Positions 17,439 through 26,766 of a stretch of DNA of 64,000 bases are shown in pieces (positions within the stretch are counted from its first letter, which is position 1; each line of letters opens with the position of its first letter). The notes beneath the pieces are model-generated. The model saw only the letters and a list, made by a program, of their open reading frames with translations. It did no database searches and was not told the origin of the DNA. The DNA lies in NCBI GenBank assembly GCA_963796915.1, contig CAWCNI010000004.1, forward strand, positions 620,001-684,000, read 5' to 3'. The stretch is from JAENWD01 sp963796915. Lineage in GTDB: Bacteria; Acidobacteriota; Vicinamibacteria; Vicinamibacterales; JAENWD01. Both the position numbers and the translations under genes were made by a program.

Positions 17439-17720
17439 TCGAAGGCCTTGATCCCCACCGCCAGCAGCGGGCCGATCATCGCGAGGAGGCCCAGCACCAG
17501 GAAACAGTCCAGCGCGGCGAGCAAGATCGCCTGCTGCTGGAGCAGCCTGGCGAGAATCGCCTGGGCTCGCGTCGCGGCCTCGACGGCGTTGTCACCGTCG
17601 CTGAGCAGCCGCTCGGTAATGGCCGTCATCGCCTGCACGTAGGCCGGCTCGGATGGACTGAGGTGCGCGCTCAGCACCGACTGGTGGAATTGCGCGTCGC
17701 TCGAGCAGCGTCGTCACAAA
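17408..17720 (-). pseudogene. C-terminal remnant of a DHA2/EmrB-type multidrug MFS transporter
   Basis: About 100 residues match the very end of EmrB-type 14-helix drug exporters. They are VTTLLERRA (17720-17694), then one base out of frame FHQSVLSAHLSPSEPAY, and ILARLLQQQAILLAALDCFLVLGLLAMIGPLLAVG, which is the last membrane helix. Intact proteins have about 500 residues. Upstream of VTTLLERRA the reading frame has no transporter character, so roughly 80 percent of the gene is gone. A +1 frameshift lies near 17690. It sits between the Bat operon and the first PadR gene, so a deletion may have accompanied arrival or rearrangement of the PadR-permease module (inference). Confidence 0.75.
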
Positions 17721-17957
17721 CCAGCCTCGAAGGAGCGCTGATGATGAGCCGGCTCGAAGGGGAGAGCGAGGCGCTGAAGCAGGTTGCAGCCCACCTGCGG
17801 TCGGTTCTGGATGCTTGCGCGATGGAGCCGGCGCCGTCCCCGAAGCGGGCGCAAGCGAAGCGCGGGCCGTCACGTGCACGACCTCGCCGCACCGCCGCTC
17901 GTCCCACCAATCGCGACTGACCGGCAAGTTTGTCCGCTCGCCGGGCAACATCGGCAA
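17721..17957. other. Gap with no confident gene
   Basis: The stretch between the EmrB remnant and the PadR promoter. The only plus-strand ATG frame of note is 17741-17920 (59 codons: start MMSRLEGESEALKQ, basic Arg/Pro-rich end). It has no convincing ribosome site and no family resemblance, so I do not call it a gene. The opposite strand is the extrapolated position of the deleted EmrB 5' portion, but no transporter sequence is left there. Confidence 0.5.
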
Positions 17958-17991
17958 CTGGTAGACCGTCATAGCTGGTAGATTGCCTACC
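17958..17991 (+). promoter_or_regulatory. Candidate PadR operator/promoter upstream of the first padR gene
   Basis: CTGGTAGA occurs twice, at 17958 and 17975 (17 bp apart). The second copy is part of GGTAG-ATTGC-CTACC (17977-17991), an inverted repeat directly before the ATG. The 11-mer GGTAG-NN-TGCC recurs at 27246 before the second padR gene at the same distance from its start (15 against 16 bases). Family knowledge: PadR proteins bind palindromes at their own promoters. This is a prediction from two examples only. Confidence 0.4.
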
Positions 17992-18336
17992 ATGCCTGTC
18001 GCCAAGCCTGCCGATCGTGTCGAACTGCTCCAGGGCACGCTCGATCTCCTCGTCCTCCGGACGCTGCTGCTCGGCGCGCTGCACGGCCACGGCATCGCGA
18101 AGGCGATCCAGCGCCACTCCGACGACCTGCTCCTCGTGGAGCACGGCTCGCTCTACCCGGCGCTTCATCGCCTGGTGCGCAAGGGGTGGCTGGCGGGGGA
18201 GTGGCAGCCTACGGCGAAGGGCCGCCCGATGAAGTTCTACCGCCTGACGGCTGCCGGCCGGAAGCAATTGACGACTGAAGAATCGAACTGGCGACAGTTG
18301 ACGCGCGCCATCGGCCTGGTGCTGAAGCGCGCCTGA
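17992..18336 (+). CDS. PadR-family transcriptional regulator
   Basis: 114 residues from the ATG at 17992. The winged-helix PadR pattern is clear: LLQGTLDLLVLRTLLLGALHGHGIAKAI, then HGSLYPALHRLVRKGWL (recognition helix region) and RPMKFYRLTAAGRKQL (wing). It ends with a short dimerisation helix. The gene is followed 18 bp later by an orphan ABC permease. Family knowledge: in Acidobacteria, PadR genes are routinely paired with such duplicated orphan permeases and presumably control them. The signal sensed is unknown. A candidate operator overlaps its start. Confidence 0.93.
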   Translation: MPVAKPADRVELLQGTLDLLVLRTLLLGALHGHGIAKAIQRHSDDLLLVEHGSLYPALHRLVRKGWLAGEWQPTAKGRPMKFYRLTAAGRKQLTTEESNWRQLTRAIGLVLKRA

Positions 18337-18354
18337 TTCCTGCCGGGAGGCCCC

Positions 18355-21031
18355 ATGCTCCGTCGCTGGCTGGAGACGCTCAGGGAACTGGTGACACGCG
18401 AGGACCGCGACGCGGATCTCGACCGCGAGTTGCGGTCGCATCTCGATGCGGAGACCGAGGACCAGATCGACAGCGGAGTCGCAGCGGACGAAGCGCCCTA
18501 CGCCGCGCGGCGGGCCTTCGGCAATGTCACCCGCGTCGAGGAGTCGACGCGCGCGTCATGGCGAGGGGAAGGTCTGCTTTCCGCCACTCGGCAGCTCGCC
18601 GCCGGCGTCGTCCAGGATGCGCGCTACGGCGTCAAGGGACTGGCCAAGCAGCCGACGTTCACGGCGGGCGCCGTCCTCGCTCTCGGCCTCGGCATCGGCG
18701 CCACGACGACGATCTTCAGCGTCATCCAGAACGTCCTGCTCGACCCCTACCCGATGTACGCCAACGTCGATCGCATGGTTGGCGTGTCGATACACGACGA
18801 GGCGAGCAGCCGTCCAGGCGGCCGCGACTTCTTCCAGACCGCTGAGTTTCTCGACTACGCCGCGCAGCTGACCTCGTTTGACGCGATCATCGCCGGCGGC
18901 GGCAACGGCGACACGCTCTACACCGGCCCCGACGGCACCGAGCAGTTCAGCGGCGCCTTTCTATCGGGCAACACTTTCAGCGTGATTGGCGTCAGCGCCG
19001 TGGCCGGACGCACCCTGTCGCCCGCCGACGCGAAGCCCGATGCGCCGCCGGTGTTCGTCATGAGCTACAAGCTGTGGGCGAACCGGTTCGGGCTCGATCC
19101 GGCACTCATCGGTCGGAGCTTCGTGCTCGACGGGGTGCCGACGACGCTCATTGGCGTGATGCCGCCACGGGTGTCGAAGCTCGCCGCCGACATCTGGCGC
19201 CCGGTCCTCCTCGATCGGGCGAATCCCGCGCTGCGCAACCAGTACTTCAAGTTCCAGGCGCGACTGAAGCCCGGTGTGACGATCGAGCAGGCTGACGCGG
19301 AATTCCGTCTCGCAGCGGCGCGGATCGCCAGGGACTATCCCACCAACTACCCCGAGCACTTCACCGGGCATGTCGTCGGCTTCGTGGACAGCATCGTGCT
19401 CGGGTTCAGGACGACGCTCTACACCATGGCGGCCGCCGTGGGCCTGCTGTTGATCATCGCCTGCGCCAACGTCGCCAACATGCTGCTCAGCCGCGCCGCC
19501 GGCCGCCAGCGCGAGCTCGCATTGCGCGCGTCGCTCGGCGCCAGCCGGGGCCGGCTCGTTCGCCAGTTGTTCATCGAGAGCCTGCTGCTGGCGCTGCTCG
19601 GCATGCTGGTCGGGTGCGGCGCCGCCGTCGTCGGCATCAAGGCGCTGGTGCGCGCGATTCCGGAGGGACTGATCCCGCGCGAGTCGCTGATCCAGCTGGA
19701 CTCGCGTGCGCTGATCTTCAGTCTGGTCGTGGCCGCCTGCACGGCGCTGCTCTTCGGCCTCGTGCCCGCATTCCAGTCGGTCCGGCGGGACTTGATGAAC
19801 CCGCTGCGCGATCCCGGCAAGGGAACCGGCGGTGGCTTCCGTGGCGGACGGCTCAGCAGCGCACTGGTCGTCGCCGAAATCGCGCTCTCGCTGGTGTTGC
19901 TGACCTCGGCCGGCGTGTTGATGCGCAGCTTCATCAAGCTGCAGACCACCGAGCTCGGCTTCGATCCCGATCACATCCTGATGGTGCGCGTGCCAATGGG
20001 CAGCGGCCACGTGAAGCTTGGCGTGGAGCAGGCGCGCTTTCTCGGGCAGGGCCTCGCGCGCGTTCGAGCGACTGCCGGGCGTGATCAGCGCGTCTACGAC
20101 GGTCGGCCTCCCGCCCTTCGGCGGCTTCGGCGCCGATTTCGACGTCGTCGGCATCGGCCACGAGGAGAAATGGCGCGGCCAGCTGGAGCTGGTCAGTGAC
20201 GGCCACTTCAAGAACCTGCACGTGCCGCTTCTGCAGGGGCGAGACTTCACTGCCGACGATCTGAACGCCGCGCGGCAGGTCGTGATCGTCAATCGGCTGT
20301 TCGTCGAGCGATTCCTGGCGAAGGTGGATCCGCTGGGGCGGACGCTCCTGCTCACGCTGCGCACCGACGATGGCGGCAACGAGCAGCGGCCCTACGAGAT
20401 CGTGGGCGTCGTTGGCGATGCAAAGAATCACGGCGTCGTCGAGCCGTCGGATCCGGAGGCGTTCGTCCCGTACTCGGCGGCCCCGGTGCGCGGCCTGAGC
20501 TTCGTCGTCCGCACCGCGGGGTCGCCGCTCGCCGCGCTGAAGGCCGTCAAGCGCGAGCTGTGGGCGATCGATCCCGGCATCGCCGTCGCCGAAGCCGATT
20601 CCCTCGAGAGCTACCTGACCCGGTTTGCGTATGCCGCGCCGCGGCTCGGGCTGTGCGTCTTCACTGCGTTCGCCGTGATCGGCCTGGTGCTGGTGGTCGT
20701 GGGCGTTTACAGCCTGATCGCCTACACGATTTCACGGCAGACGCGCGAGATCGGGATCCGCATCGCGATTGGCGCCGGCCGGAGCGACGTTCTGCGCATG
20801 ACCGTCGGCATGGGCGTGCGCTGGCTGGTGCTGGGCGGCGCGATCGGGCTGGCCGCCAGCTACGCGGCGACGCGCGTCGTCGCAAGCGAGCTGTTCGAGG
20901 TCAGCCCGACCGATCCGCTCACATTTGGCGCCGTGTTCGCGGTCCTGGCCGTCGCCGGTTTCACCGCGAGCTACCTTCCCGCGCGGCGTGCGACGAGAGT
21001 GGACCCGATCGTGGTGCTCAGGAGCGAGTGA
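18355..21031 (+). CDS. ADOP-type orphan ABC transporter permease (MacB/FtsX fold), frameshifted
   Basis: About 891 residues after one +1 repair. The N-terminus is the short soluble permease-prefix domain (LRELVTREDRDADLDRELRSHL). It is followed by helix 1 (AGAVLALGLGIGATTTIFS), a MacB-like periplasmic domain, the FtsX core (LLLIIACANVANMLLSRAAGRQRELALRASLGA), a second periplasmic domain, and a second FtsX copy (FVVIGLVLVVVGVYSLIAYTISRQTREIGIRIAIGA). The frame changes near 20063: reading GTTCGAG as GTCGAG gives LARVERLPGVISAS, the family consensus. There is no ATPase in the gene or beside it, as is typical for this group. Lies 18 bp after padR. The transported substrate is unknown. Confidence 0.9.
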
Positions 21032-21034
21032 GTC

Positions 21035-21727
21035 CTAGTCGACGCCGACCACGACTCCGGCTGTGAGCCGCAGCGCGTTCACGTCGTGGCGGAAGGTCAG
21101 GAGCTGGAGCTCGCCACGCAGCGCCACGTTGCCCGTCCAGCGCGACTGCGCGCCGATGCCATACGCGACGCCGAGGCCATGCGGATGCACCCGCTGGTCG
21201 CCGCTCGCGAACGCTTCCGCCAGGCCAACGGCCGCGAACACCTGACCTCTCTGCGGATCGTACCCGCGGATCACGGCGCGCAGCGCTGCGGTTGCGACCT
21301 CGTGCCCGGATCCACGGCCGATGTCGATGGCGCCTTCGATCGCCAGGGGCTCCGAGAGGCTCCTCGTATAGCTGACGCCCTTCGTGAAGACCGTCGCATC
21401 GGTGATGCCCAGCAGGCTGAGGTTGATGCCGATCGCACGCACCGGTTGATCCGCCAGCTGAAACGAAACCTGCGGGAAGCGGTTCGAGAGGTGGCTCGGA
21501 AGACGCGGCCAGAGCGGAGACTGAATCTCACCCGTGCGCTCCTCTGAGGCGAGTGCGACTGGTACCGCGAAGGGAACGACTTCACTCGCGGCAGCGATCT
21601 GTTCCACGTTCAGGACGACCTGACCATTCGCCGGCAATTGCGCGCTCGCTGTCCCGGCGCTCCCGATGCCGAGGACGACCATCGCCGCTAGACGGAGCGT
21701 TCTTGTCGAACCAGGATGCAGAGTCAT
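21035..21727 (-). CDS. Exported protein of unknown function, probable outer-membrane barrel
   Basis: 230 residues. The ATG at 21727 is chosen because AGGAGG lies 4 bases upstream; an ATG five codons earlier lacks this. The signal peptide (LRLAAMVVLGIGSAGTASAQ) is clear. The mature part alternates Gly/aromatic strands (QVFAAVGLAEAF, HGLGVAYGIGAQSRW, NVALRGELQLLTFR) and ends in LRLTAGVVVGVD, which suggests a small beta-barrel. I do not recognise a family. It lies 28 bp downstream of the tetR stop on the same strand, so TetR probably controls it together with itself. Convergent with the ADOP permease, separated by 3 bp. Confidence 0.6.
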   Translation of the reverse strand: MTLHPGSTRTLRLAAMVVLGIGSAGTASAQLPANGQVVLNVEQIAAASEVVPFAVPVALASEERTGEIQSPLWPRLPSHLSNRFPQVSFQLADQPVRAIGINLSLLGITDATVFTKGVSYTRSLSEPLAIEGAIDIGRGSGHEVATAALRAVIRGYDPQRGQVFAAVGLAEAFASGDQRVHPHGLGVAYGIGAQSRWTGNVALRGELQLLTFRHDVNALRLTAGVVVGVD

Positions 21728-21755
21728 GAGGCCTCCTAACATGCCGAGTGAGTCG

Positions 21756-22428
21756 TCAGAGTGTGTGGTTGGCGCGACGACGGCGCGATGACGGGCGGGG
21801 AGCCGACGCTACCAGCGGAAGCAGCACGTCGTCGACAAGGTGCGTGAGAAATCGTTCGTGGGCCGGTTCGCCCAGCACGAGCAGCTGCATGAGCAGCACG
21901 GCGGGCATGACGTGGAGGACCAGGCCAGGGACCGCGGCCGATTGCCGTTCGCCCCGGCGAACCGCCCGTTCGAGCAGCGCGGTCATCGCGTGACCCTCGC
22001 CTTCGGACAAGGTGGCGCGCACCGCCGCGGCGAGCGCCGGTTCCGTCTGCATGGCCAGCAGCAGCCCGGCGATGATGCGGACCCGTTCCGGGGAGAGCAG
22101 GGCGGCCAGCTGGCGGGTGTGCGCGAGCAGGTCGTCGCGAAGGGTGGCCGCGGCGGGCCGCTCGCGGCCGGCGCTCTTTCCGGTGGCGGCCTCGAAGTAG
22201 AAGCGGACGGCCGCGAGGATCAGCGCATTTCTGTCCGGCCATCGCCGGTAGACGGAGGTCTTGGCGGTGCCCGAGCGTCGAGCGACCTCCTCGATGCGCA
22301 CGCCTTCGTAGCCGTTTTCCCCGAGCAAGCGTGAGGGTGGTGCGAAGGATCAGAGCATCCAGCTCGATGTCGGGCGGCCGGCCCGGGCGGCGAGTGACGT
22401 CATTGCCGGCGGTCTTGTGTCGTGCCAT
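21756..22428 (-). CDS. TetR-family transcriptional regulator, frameshifted near the N-terminus
   Basis: About 223 residues after one +1 repair. The first frame gives MARHKTAGNDVTRRPGRPP and ELDALILRTTLTLA. The second frame continues ENGYEGVRIEEVARRSG, TAKTSVYRRWPDRNALI (the helix-turn-helix) and a TetR ligand-binding domain (LLLAMQTEPALAAAV, VLHVMPAVLLMQLLV). Shortening the GGGG or AAAA run at 22315-22322 by one joins them as LTLARENGYEGV, which fits the family exactly. A perfect palindrome lies just upstream of its start and should be its operator. The exported gene at 21035 follows in the same orientation. No ligand can be inferred. If the shift is real, the regulator is inactive. Confidence 0.88.
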
Positions 22429-22431
22429 ATA

Positions 22432-22452
22432 GATACGATACGGTATCGTATC
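22432..22452. promoter_or_regulatory. Perfect palindrome, likely TetR operator
   Basis: Arms GATACGATAC (22432-22441) and GTATCGTATC (22443-22452) are exact inverted copies around one central G. The site begins 4 bases upstream of the tetR start codon. It is AT-richer than its surroundings and contains TATCGTAT, so it probably overlaps the -10 region. Family knowledge: TetR repressors bind such short-spacer palindromes at their own promoters. Confidence 0.8.
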
Positions 22453-22506
22453 GTTAATGTCAAGAGGTCGGCGAGTGGGAACTCCCGAGGGCTGATCTTC
22501 AGACCG

Positions 22507-22565
22507 ATAGGGCCGATTTTCAGATCGGCCAACGGCCGCTGGCCAATCTAAAGATTGGCCCTACC
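22507..22565. repeat. REP/BIME-like paired palindromes, copy 1
   Basis: Two hairpins in a row: GGCCGAT-TTTCAG-ATCGGCC and GGCCAATCT-AA-AGATTGGCC, separated by AACGGCCGCT. They are bounded by TAGGGCC on the left and GGCCCTA on the right. The same arrangement, with the two hairpins in swapped order and matching ends, recurs at 57056-57113, with a single hairpin at 57429. Lies between the divergent tetR and metallopeptidase-like genes. Confidence 0.75.
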
Positions 22566-22697
22566 CATACGTGGCGGTGCAAAACGCCACACCTGGCGCG
22601 ATGGGCGCGCGTTTGTGCCGGCAGACGAATATGCGAAGATCGCCCGCACGTTGATGTAGTTCCGGCACGAGTCGTAGGACTGCAGTGAGGTGCTGTG

Positions 22698-25600
22698 ATG
22701 CGTCGGACGCTGCTCGTGGCTGGCGCGGCACTCGTTCTGGTTGTCGCGGCGACGCTGGTGTGGTGGTTCCGGTCACGACCGGCGCCGAGCGTCCCGCCGT
22801 CCGCGGCTGCGCCCGCGCCGATGGCGACGGCTGCGGTCGCCCCCGCCACGCCAACCGTTCTCGCGGCGTCGCAGGAGGATCTCGAGAACGACATCCTCAG
22901 GAATGGCGCGACGCCAGAGAAGGCGGCGCTGCTTTTCAGCCTTGTCGTCGCGCCGCTGCCGGGAGTCACCATTCCCGCCAACATCGTCCGCGACCCCACC
23001 GAGTTCGACGGCACGATCGCCGTGCAGCAACTGTATGCGGTGTGGGACTTCCTGACGCCGGCGCAGCGGGCGGCTGTCGCGCGAGTGATCCGCGGCGCGG
23101 ACGCGTCGCCTGCTCCGCGGGTGTCGGCCTTGCACCCGGATGTCACCCACGCCCTCTTCGTCGCGCCAGATGACCCGCCGCCAGCGCAGGACTACTTCCA
23201 GCTCCTGGTCACCGCGAACACCCGGCTGGCTCCCCTCGTGGGGCAGTCGCCGATCCGCTTCTTGTATGACGTGGACCCCGAAATGGCGCCGAACGGGACC
23301 GCGTACGCCGCGACGTTCTCGTGGTACCGCCTGGAGTACAACGGCCAGCCGGTAAGCGGCTGGAAGGAGTACCCCGAGAATGGCTGCCACATCACGTTCT
23401 TCAACCCGATGTTCAACGGTCTCGACCAGGAAGACGCACTGGCGGTCGTGACGCACGAGCTGTTCCACTGCTACCAGCAGCGAGCCGCTGGCGATGCCCC
23501 CAGCGACATCAGCCTGCCACCGTGGATCGCGGAGGGCGAAGCGACGTGGGCAATGGTGGCGGCGGTGCCTTCAGGGTCGAAGGTGGTGGAGAAGTACTGG
23601 ACGTCGTACGCGGCGTCACCCAAAACACCTTACATGGACCGGAAGTACGACGCCCTTGGAGCGTTCGCCCACATGAGCGATACCACCAGCGAGGGGCTCG
23701 TCTGGGCGAAGCTGCTGCCGATGGTGAAGCAGGCCGTGGGCGGAGACAACGACACGCCCTTTTTCAACCTGACGCAGGGGCACGAAGAGGCGTACATGAC
23801 GTCGTGGGGGTCGAGCTACTTCCTGGCTCAGGGCAAGACACCGTGGACCATGACCGGCCCGGGTCATCCGCCTCAGACCAGCATCGGCTCGCAGACGATG
23901 AAGGTGGACGCCGGATCTGGCGAGCCCGTCTACGTGGACGCCTATCGTGCGGACTTGCGGCAGTTGACCGGAAACGCCGACATCATCGGCGTCACGTTGT
24001 TTACGGGCTACGGCCGGCTCCACGACGAGGGCTTCGGCGTCGACCTGCCGCTCGACACGTCGGGGAAGCTGGCGCTCTGCGTCAAGGCCGGCGGCTGCCG
24101 CTGCCCGGACGGCAGCGCCGGCGCGTCGCTGATCACGAAGAAGGCCACCCTTCCCATCTCGATCGGGCTGGAGAGCGGCGGCAGCTCGGCGCAGATGTAC
24201 GTGATGGGCTTGTCGCTCGACGACTTCTGCAAGAAGAAGAAAGACGAGGACCCGAAGGATCCGCAGAACCCCGGCGGCGGTGGCGGAGGCGGTGGCGGCG
24301 ACGGCGGCACTCCGCCGGACCCGCACAACGTCGGCGGCACGAGCCAGGGCGACACCCACCTGACGACCTTCGACGGACTGAAATACGACTTTCAGCCGAT
24401 TGGCGAGTTCGTCCTCGCGCGTTCCACCAGGGACGGCTTCATCGTCCAGACTCGCCAGGTCCCCGTGGTCAGGTCGCGCCTTGTCAGCGTGAACCAGGCG
24501 ATGGCCACGAAAATCGGCGATCGCCGGGTGACGATTCAGATCGAGAACGACAGCGCGATTCTTCGCGTCGACGGCGCTGTGGTGAACGATGCCGTCACGA
24601 CGCTGCCGCTCGGCTCGATCGTGCGCTCGGCAACCGTCTACGGCCCGACCTTCACGATCGAGTGGGCCGACGGGACGCGTGTCCGGGTGGCCCAGCTTGG
24701 GGCGAGCGTCCTCAACGTGAAGGTCGAACCCGCAACCGCGCGACAAGGCAAGCTCGCCGGCTTGCTGGGCGACGATGACGGCTCGCCGCTCAACGATCTG
24801 GTGGCCACCGGAGGCACGAAGCTCGGCATGCAGCCGAGCACGGCGGATCTGACGCACGGGTTCGCCGACGCCTGGCGGATCAGCCAGGCCGATTCGCTCT
24901 TCGACTATCAGCCGGGGCAGTCGGTGGCGACCTTTGCCGACTCCACGTTCCCCGACAGCACTGCGGATCCGGGCCGCGTGCCGAACCGCGAGACGGCGGA
25001 ACGGGACTGCCGGGAGATGGGAATCACCGACCGGCATCTCCTGGACAACTGTATCGTCGACTTCGCGCTGACCAGCGACTTCGTCTTTGCCAGCTCCTAC
25101 AGCCACGAACAGCAGCTGATCGCGGCGCGCGCCTTTGCCGCGCCCGCGCCGACGCGCGGCGTGCTTCGCACGGTCACCATGTCCGGCACCATGGTGGACC
25201 CTGACGCCAAGCCCGCCATGCAATTCAGCGCGACGCAGGGTGACATCGTCTGGATCGGTCAACCGGACTGCACCGATCAGTACATCGAGATCGGCATGAC
25301 CGATCCGGCGGGGAAGGGGCTGTCGGGAGGCTGGCCCTGTGCCGTCGGCCGGCGGGTGCTGCCGGCCACCGGCGTCTACACCATGCGCGGCTACCGGACG
25401 GGCAACCCGCTCGGACCCTATCACGTGCCGATTCGTTTCGTGCGGCCGGATCGTGCGCGTGCCGTGGCCTACGGCGACGTGATCTTCGGCAACGTCGAGA
25501 CGCGCGGCGCCCACGACGTCTATACGTTTGCCGCCAAGGCCGGCGATCTGTTGCGCGTTGCGGGAGCAGGCTGCGAGCTGGGCAACCTGGTCATCGGCAT

Positions 25601-25760
25601 CACCTTGCCGAGCGGCAAGTCAATGCTGGGGCCGAACTGCCGCACCGGCACTGATTTTCGCATCACCGTATCGGGCATGCATCAACTGGTCGTCAACGAC
25701 GCTGACGGCGGCTCCGGCGCTTATCACTTCGTGCTGCAGGGCGCGGCGGGCACGCAGTAA
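22698..25760 (+). CDS. Large exported protein with HExxH peptidase-like and von Willebrand type D domains
   Basis: 1020 residues from the ATG at 22698 (a GTG directly before it is possible). There is an N-terminal membrane anchor (LVAGAALVLVVAATLVWWF) and a Pro/Ala-rich spacer. An extracellular domain then carries VVTHELFHCYQQ (H253-E-L-F-H257) followed by PPWIAEGEATWA (E279 or E281 as a possible third zinc ligand), which is the arrangement of gluzincin peptidases. A Cys-containing region and a Gly-rich linker near residue 530-545 follow. A VWD domain comes next (GDTHLTTFDGLKYDF at about 551, GEFVLARS, and GLLGDDDGSPLNDL). The last 200 residues hold two beta-rich repeats (LPATGVYTMRGYRTG and GMHQLVVNDADGGSGAYHF). 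The combination is unfamiliar to me; protease activity is inferred from the motif only. Confidence 0.75.
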   Translation: MRRTLLVAGAALVLVVAATLVWWFRSRPAPSVPPSAAAPAPMATAAVAPATPTVLAASQEDLENDILRNGATPEKAALLFSLVVAPLPGVTIPANIVRDPTEFDGTIAVQQLYAVWDFLTPAQRAAVARVIRGADASPAPRVSALHPDVTHALFVAPDDPPPAQDYFQLLVTANTRLAPLVGQSPIRFLYDVDPEMAPNGTAYAATFSWYRLEYNGQPVSGWKEYPENGCHITFFNPMFNGLDQEDALAVVTHELFHCYQQRAAGDAPSDISLPPWIAEGEATWAMVAAVPSGSKVVEKYWTSYAASPKTPYMDRKYDALGAFAHMSDTTSEGLVWAKLLPMVKQAVGGDNDTPFFNLTQGHEEAYMTSWGSSYFLAQGKTPWTMTGPGHPPQTSIGSQTMKVDAGSGEPVYVDAYRADLRQLTGNADIIGVTLFTGYGRLHDEGFGVDLPLDTSGKLALCVKAGGCRCPDGSAGASLITKKATLPISIGLESGGSSAQMYVMGLSLDDFCKKKKDEDPKDPQNPGGGGGGGGGDGGTPPDPHNVGGTSQGDTHLTTFDGLKYDFQPIGEFVLARSTRDGFIVQTRQVPVVRSRLVSVNQAMATKIGDRRVTIQIENDSAILRVDGAVVNDAVTTLPLGSIVRSATVYGPTFTIEWADGTRVRVAQLGASVLNVKVEPATARQGKLAGLLGDDDGSPLNDLVATGGTKLGMQPSTADLTHGFADAWRISQADSLFDYQPGQSVATFADSTFPDSTADPGRVPNRETAERDCREMGITDRHLLDNCIVDFALTSDFVFASSYSHEQQLIAARAFAAPAPTRGVLRTVTMSGTMVDPDAKPAMQFSATQGDIVWIGQPDCTDQYIEIGMTDPAGKGLSGGWPCAVGRRVLPATGVYTMRGYRTGNPLGPYHVPIRFVRPDRARAVAYGDVIFGNVETRGAHDVYTFAAKAGDLLRVAGAGCELGNLVIGITLPSGKSMLGPNCRTGTDFRITVSGMHQLVVNDADGGSGAYHFVLQGAAGTQ

Positions 25761-25774
25761 GATCGTCTCACAGC

Positions 25775-26740
25775 ATGGCCATCGCTCAGGCGCACGACCA
25801 TCCTCACGACCGCGGTCACGCGCACGACCGCACGGACGGCCACGATCATTCCCACGCCATCAGCGCCGACGCGGATCGGCGCTACCTGACAGTCGCGCTC
25901 GCGCTGATCGTTGGCTTCATGGCGTTCGAGGTCGTCATCGGCATCATCGCCCACTCGCTGGCGCTGCTCTCGGATGCCGGGCACATGGTGACCGATGCTG
26001 GGGCGCTCGTGCTGTCGCTGATCGTGATCCGGCTGGTGCAGAAGCCCGCGGGGGAGGGCCTCACCTACGGGATGCGGCGCGCGGAAGTGCTGAGCGGTCA
26101 GGCCAACAGCGCCGTGCTGCTGGTGCTCGGCGCGCTCGTCAGCTACGAAGCGGTGTGGCGGTTGATCACCCCTCCGACAGTCGCGGGCAAGCTCGTCACC
26201 GGAGTCGCGGCACTCGGCATCGTCGTGAACCTCGCGGCCGCCTGGGTGCTGGCCAAGGCCAACCGCCAGAGCATGAACGTCGAGGGCAGTTTCCAGCACA
26301 TCATCACCGACCTCTACGCGTTCATCGGCACCTTCATCGCTGGCCTGATCATCATCTTCACAGGCTTCGACCGCGCCGACGCGATCGCGTCCCTGGTGGT
26401 GGCCGCACTGATGATCCGGTCCGGTTACGTGCTGCAGCGCAAGTCGATCCGCGTGCTGCTCGAGAGTGCGCCGGAGAAGACGACGCCGAGCGACGTGGGA
26501 TGGGCGATGGCGCGAGTCCCGCAGGTGACGCAGGTGCACGACCTGCATCTGTGGGAACTGACGCCGGGCACGCCAATCCTGACGGCGCACGTGCTGGTGG
26601 CGAAGGACTCCGACTGCCACGCGATCCGGCGGTCGATGGAGTTGATGCTCCGCGAGCGCTACCACATCGAGCACACGACGCTGCAGGTGGACCACGCCCA
26701 GGAGCAGCTGCTGTCGATTACGCGCCCGTCGAAGGCCTAG
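25775..26740 (+). CDS. Cation diffusion facilitator (Zn/Co/Cd efflux, CzcD/ZitB type)
   Basis: 321 residues. The N-terminus is His-rich (HDHPHDRGHAHDRTDGHDHSH), a metal-binding leader typical of zinc CDF proteins. Six membrane helices follow. The metal site is visible as HSLALLSDAGHMVTDAGALV (HxxxD in helix 2) and FQHIITDLYAF (HxxxD in helix 5). The cytoplasmic C-terminal domain includes VTQVHDLHLWELTPG, a CDF hallmark. Family knowledge: these proton-coupled antiporters export Zn and related divalent metals from the cytoplasm. Starts 14 bp after the large exported protein, so they may share a transcript; if that protein is a zinc enzyme, the pairing could be meaningful (inference). Confidence 0.93.
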   Translation: MAIAQAHDHPHDRGHAHDRTDGHDHSHAISADADRRYLTVALALIVGFMAFEVVIGIIAHSLALLSDAGHMVTDAGALVLSLIVIRLVQKPAGEGLTYGMRRAEVLSGQANSAVLLVLGALVSYEAVWRLITPPTVAGKLVTGVAALGIVVNLAAAWVLAKANRQSMNVEGSFQHIITDLYAFIGTFIAGLIIIFTGFDRADAIASLVVAALMIRSGYVLQRKSIRVLLESAPEKTTPSDVGWAMARVPQVTQVHDLHLWELTPGTPILTAHVLVAKDSDCHAIRRSMELMLRERYHIEHTTLQVDHAQEQLLSITRPSKA

Positions 26741-26766
26741 CAACCGGACTGCGAGAGGCGGAGCTT

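Noticed and set aside
17741..17920. 59-codon plus-strand frame after the EmrB remnant
   Set aside because: Basic, low-complexity end, no ribosome site and no family resemblance; treated as non-coding.
23616..25514. 632-codon open frame on the minus strand opposite the HExxH/VWD gene
   Set aside because: It is the mirror of a well-supported gene with clear domains; long antisense frames are common at this GC content and the product has no motif.
25528..26766. Long plus-strand frame crossing the cation facilitator
   Set aside because: It is a shadow of the CDF gene in another frame; only its last part (from 26767) has independent coding features.
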